64,000 nt of DNA from Solitalea canadensis DSM 3403 (GTDB taxonomy: Bacteria > Bacteroidota > Bacteroidia > Sphingobacteriales > Sphingobacteriaceae). Each line of letters starts with the position of its first letter. The stretch's first letter is position 1. Positions 60,980 to 64,000 of this stretch are shown piece after piece. The notes beneath the pieces are model-generated. The model ran no database searches and was not told where the DNA came from. It saw only the letters and a list, made by a program, of their open reading frames with translations. Both the position numbers and the translations under genes were made by a program. The stretch lies in NCBI RefSeq assembly GCF_000242635.2, contig NC_017770.1, forward strand, positions 2,182,669 through 2,246,668, written 5' to 3'.

Positions 60980-61112
60980 TAAAGTTTGAGATATGAGATT
61001 ATGGTATTGGAACTTAGCGTTATGTCCCACATATCTATATCAGTTTTATATCGACCGGAATACTTGAATGTAAGAACTCTATTTTCTCAAATCTCCTATC
61101 CCATATCTGATA
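60980..61112. repeat. Hairpin with GAGATATGAGATT word between lysC and lysA
   Basis: The left arm (TTTGAGATATGAGATTATGG, about 60985-61004) pairs imperfectly with the right arm (CTCAAATCTCCTATCCCATATCT, about 61086-61108), with 7-nt internal spacing (TGAGATA TGAGATT). No coding sequence is seen between. Confidence 0.6.
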
Positions 61113-61113
61113 A

Positions 61114-62427
61114 CTAATTAAACAGCCCTTCGTGTAAATCTTGCAATGCTGAGTGTTTGAAACTAGAATCAACAATAATTGAAATATTGTTATTGCTACC
61201 ACCATACGAAATCATACGCATCGGAACTTCTTTCAATGAGTTGATTACACGCGCAGCATACCCAGTTTTAGAAGAAACAAAATCACCTACAATACAAATA
61301 ATAGTAAGGTCTTTATCTACCTCTACAGCTCCGTAATCGGCCAATTCTTCAATAATATCTTTAAGATTATCTGTTTTATCAATAGTTACTGAAACGGCTA
61401 CCTCTGATGTAGTAATTACATCAATTGGTGTTTTATAACGTTCAAAGATTTCAAAAACTCGTCTTAAGAAACCATAAGCCATCAACATACGACTTGATTG
61501 AATCTTAACAGCTGTGATACCATCTTTTGCTGCAACAGCTTTAATTTCACCTTCGCTACGTTGTGCATCGATTAATGTTCCCGGAGCAGTAGGATCCATT
61601 GTGTTTTTTAAACGAACTGGGATTTTATATTTCTGAGCAGGTAATACACTCTGAGGGTGTAAAATCTTAGCCCCAAAATAAGCTAACTCTGCTGCTTCTT
61701 CAAATGAGAGTCGCGCAATTGGACGCGTATTTTTAACAATGCGAGGATCGTTATTGTGCATACCGTCAATGTCTGTCCAAATTTGCACTTCTTCTGCTGT
61801 AATCCCGGCACCGATAAGTGATGCCGTATAATCACTACCTCCACGTTTCAGGTTATCAATTTCGCCAAAAGGATTACGACAAATGAAGCCTTGGGTTATG
61901 AATAATTTTGTGGTTGGATTTGCTTCTAATAATGGCGTTAATTTTTCAGTAATGAAAGGTACAATGGGCTCCGATTCTTCATCAATTTTCATGAAATCCA
62001 ATGCCGGTAACAATACCGCATCAATACCAATCTGATTTAAATAAACAGTATATAAATTGGTAGAAATTAACTCACCTTGTGCTAATATTGCCCGCTCATG
62101 TGCAGGTGTAAATGAAGCCTCATTGGCAAATGAGTAAATAGTTGCAAAGTGAGTTTCAATTATTTCATTACCTTTTGCGTAAAATTCTTGCTGCGGAAAT
62201 AAATCTTGTATAAAAACGATGTACTTCGACTTCAGATTATCAATCAATGAAACTGCCTTATTCTTATCAACCTTATATGCTTCACTGATTTCTACCAGGC
62301 TGTTAGTTGTTCCTGATACTGCTGACAATACAACGATCTGACGTTCGTTAGGATTAATTATGTCTAAAAGTCTGCGCATACGCTCAGGACTTCCGACAGA
62401 TGTTCCTCCAAATTTTAATACTTTCAT
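61114..62427 (-). CDS. lysC: Aspartate kinase
   Basis: Aspartate kinase phosphorylates aspartate at the entry to Lys/Thr/Met synthesis. The 437-residue monofunctional enzyme has KFGGTSVGSPERMRRLLDII at the N-terminus, RGGSDYTASLIGAGI, WTDIDGMHNNDPRIV and two C-terminal ACT domains (about 290-437, including SSRMLMAYGFLRRVFEIFERYKTPIDVI), which usually bind lysine or threonine for feedback. No leader peptide rich in Lys or Thr was found upstream. Confidence 0.94.
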   Translation of the reverse strand: MKVLKFGGTSVGSPERMRRLLDIINPNERQIVVLSAVSGTTNSLVEISEAYKVDKNKAVSLIDNLKSKYIVFIQDLFPQQEFYAKGNEIIETHFATIYSFANEASFTPAHERAILAQGELISTNLYTVYLNQIGIDAVLLPALDFMKIDEESEPIVPFITEKLTPLLEANPTTKLFITQGFICRNPFGEIDNLKRGGSDYTASLIGAGITAEEVQIWTDIDGMHNNDPRIVKNTRPIARLSFEEAAELAYFGAKILHPQSVLPAQKYKIPVRLKNTMDPTAPGTLIDAQRSEGEIKAVAAKDGITAVKIQSSRMLMAYGFLRRVFEIFERYKTPIDVITTSEVAVSVTIDKTDNLKDIIEELADYGAVEVDKDLTIICIVGDFVSSKTGYAARVINSLKEVPMRMISYGGSNNNISIIVDSSFKHSALQDLHEGLFN

Positions 62428-62648
62428 TTTAAGTACAATGATTAAAAAAATATATGTTTAGGTTTTATTCTCAGAAATAAACACTTTTAAGACTTGTGTT
62501 TCAACAAATTGAGAAAATTGCAACAATCTTAATTTTTTACTCAAATTTCCTGAACGGATAAGTCAAAATCTTATTTTAATTAAAATTTCGCTAAAATAAC
62601 GATATTTTTTTCATTGATTCATTAATTTAGGCACGTAATTGAAAATTT

Positions 62649-64000
62649 ATGATAAACATTAAATTCGGCACCGATGGATGGCGTGCCATTATAGCTCAGG
62701 AGTTTACAGTTGAAAATGTTATTCGTGTAGGATACGGAACTGCCTTATGGTTAAAAGAACAAAAACCTAAAGCTTCAGTAGTAATTGGCAATGACCCTCG
62801 TTTTGCAGGGAAATTATTTGCTGAAACCACAGCAAAAGTTTTCGCAAATGCCGGCATTAAAGTATTTATCTCTTCTACCGATTTTGTATCTACACCAATG
62901 GTTTCTTTAGGAACCGTATTATTAAAAGCTGATCTGGGGGTAATCATTACGGCAAGTCACAATCCACCGGCTTACAGTGGTTATAAAATCAAAGCTTCTT
63001 ATGGTGGACCTGCTACTCCGTCTATGATTGATGCTGTTGAAGAGCTAATTCCTGAGAAAATTCCTTTGGACTTACTTTCAATTGATGAATACAAAAAACA
63101 AGGATTGATTGAAGAGATTAATCTGGAAGACATGTATATTAAACACGTTGAAGAAAAATTTGACCTTGATGCTATCCGTAACTCAGGGATGAATTTTGCT
63201 TACGATGCGATGTATGGCGCCGGACAAAATGCAATGCGCCGCTTGTTCCCTGATGCAACGTTCCTTCACTGTGATCATAATCCGGGGTTTGACGGACAAG
63301 CACCTGAGCCGATCCACAAAAATCTTTCTGAATTTTCTGAATTGATCAAACTTAGTGGTGATATCGCATCAGGTTTAGCAACTGATGGAGACGCTGACCG
63401 TATTGGTTTGTATGATGAAAAAGGAAATTTCGTAGATTCTCATCATATTATCTTATTACTCATTCATTATTTACACAAATACAAAGGTTTAAGTGGCGAG
63501 GTAATCACCACTTTTTCTTGTACACAAAAAATCGCTGACCTTTGTGCGAAGTATAAACTTCCTCAAACTACCACTAAAATCGGGTTTAAATATATCTGTG
63601 ATTTAATTGTTAACGGTGGTAAGCAAGTGTTGGCAGGCGGTGAAGAATCAGGAGGAATTGCAATTACCGGTTATATTCCGGAACGTGATGGTATTTGGAT
63701 TGGTTTAACTGTTTGGGAATTTATGGCTAAAACAGGTAAATCATTAACTGAACTGATTGAAGAAGTATATGCTGAAGTTGGTTCATTTGCCGTTGAGCGC
63801 TACGATCTTCACTTAACGGAAGAGAAAAAGCAAGCCATCATTAAAGCTTGTAAAAACGGCCTGTATTCTTCGTTTGGAAGCTATAAAATTGCACAAGTTG
63901 AAGATATGGACGGTTATAAATTCCACTTAGGAAATGGAACCTGGGTAATGATTCGTCCTTCGGGAACAGAACCTGTATTAAGAGTTTATGCTGAAGCAGC
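62649..64000 (+). CDS. Phosphoglucomutase/phosphomannomutase (partial)
   Basis: The reading frame starts at the ATG at 62649 and runs off the window with no stop; about 450 residues are seen. It is an alpha-D-phosphohexomutase: N-terminal IKFGTDGWRAIIAQEF, active-site phosphoserine loop ITASHNPPAYSGYK, metal loop ATDGDADRIGLYDEKG, sugar-binding GGEESGGIAITGYIPERDG and phosphate-binding RPSGTEPVLRVY. The substrate (glucose-, mannose- or glucosamine-phosphate) is not decided, so no symbol is given. Divergent from lysC across about 220 bp, in which I see only AT-rich DNA with a weak -7-like TAATTTAG. Confidence 0.92.
   Translation, partial: MINIKFGTDGWRAIIAQEFTVENVIRVGYGTALWLKEQKPKASVVIGNDPRFAGKLFAETTAKVFANAGIKVFISSTDFVSTPMVSLGTVLLKADLGVIITASHNPPAYSGYKIKASYGGPATPSMIDAVEELIPEKIPLDLLSIDEYKKQGLIEEINLEDMYIKHVEEKFDLDAIRNSGMNFAYDAMYGAGQNAMRRLFPDATFLHCDHNPGFDGQAPEPIHKNLSEFSELIKLSGDIASGLATDGDADRIGLYDEKGNFVDSHHIILLLIHYLHKYKGLSGEVITTFSCTQKIADLCAKYKLPQTTTKIGFKYICDLIVNGGKQVLAGGEESGGIAITGYIPERDGIWIGLTVWEFMAKTGKSLTELIEEVYAEVGSFAVERYDLHLTEEKKQAIIKACKNGLYSSFGSYKIAQVEDMDGYKFHLGNGTWVMIRPSGTEPVLRVYAEA

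Noticed and set aside
62428-62648. Search for a Lys/Thr-rich leader peptide upstream of aspartate kinase, prompted by the ilv attenuator
   Set aside because: No short ORF enriched in Lys or Thr and no terminator hairpin was found in this gap.

Overview
This window looks like a chromosomal segment of a Bacteroidota bacterium, most likely of the Sphingobacteriales (a Pedobacter/Solitalea-type organism). I infer this from gene content and style: AT-rich DNA, Bacteroidetes-type promoters (TAnnTTTG), few visible Shine-Dalgarno sequences, an outer-membrane LptD, SPII lipoproteins, part of the futalosine menaquinone pathway, a DACNV/DisA-like protein, and a SulP transporter fused to carbonic anhydrase. 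I see no phage, insertion sequence, CRISPR array, rRNA or tRNA. Most of the window is core metabolism.

Layout. 1-5.3 kb: a heptamer microsatellite, a lipoprotein cytochrome c, a DUF2252 protein, a DisA-like nucleotide cyclase candidate, an orphan small protein, and two adjacent lipoproteins that resemble Ivy and PliI lysozyme inhibitors. 5.3-10.4 kb: NUDIX hydrolase, Cfa, an outer-membrane protein with a decayed tandem copy next to it, BioB and a WbqC-like protein. 10.5-15.5 kb: acyltransferase, glycosyltransferase, CBS protein, a peroxiredoxin/AhpD pair and a DUF2235 hydrolase. 15.6-25.7 kb: a double-ATPase ABC protein, AroQ, XerD, TlpA-like lipoprotein, thioesterase, PrmC, RibD, EamA transporter, YigZ-like protein, nucleoside phosphorylase and a quinone oxidoreductase-like enzyme. 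25.8-30.2 kb: a futalosine-pathway run (MqnE, a histidine phosphatase, MqnA, DUF3050) and a CHAD protein. 30.3-38.9 kb: a Cys/Met-metabolism PLP enzyme, beta carbonic anhydrase, 2-oxoacid dehydrogenase E2, RNase Z, STAS protein, PurC, PhoH, SAM hydrolase and two small proteins. 38.9-45.5 kb: MsbA-like exporter, a His-rich small protein, SulP-carbonic anhydrase fusion, CinA and a PLDc_N-like membrane protein. 45.6-53.9 kb: a complete branched-chain amino-acid operon, ilvA-ilvE-ilvD-ilvB-ilvN-ilvC. 53.9-64 kb: LptD, amidase, MlaD/MCE protein, RuvB, LysA, aspartate kinase and a phosphohexomutase cut by the window edge.

The strongest non-gene observation is upstream of ilvA. There is a 20-residue leader ORF (MRNLSTIITVIIIIVVIIHT), a stretch just after its stop codon able to pair with the 5' arm of the following hairpin, and a 15-bp terminator hairpin before ilvA. 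This is the layout of a ribosome-mediated transcription attenuator for the whole ilv operon.

Other signals are a dispersed family of intergenic hairpins built from 7-nt repeat units with several different words, period-8 GCAAAG-type inverted repeats, promoter elements lying only 4-5 nt before start codons (possible leaderless transcripts), the paired lysozyme-inhibitor-like lipoproteins, and a frameshifted remnant of the outer-membrane protein gene.
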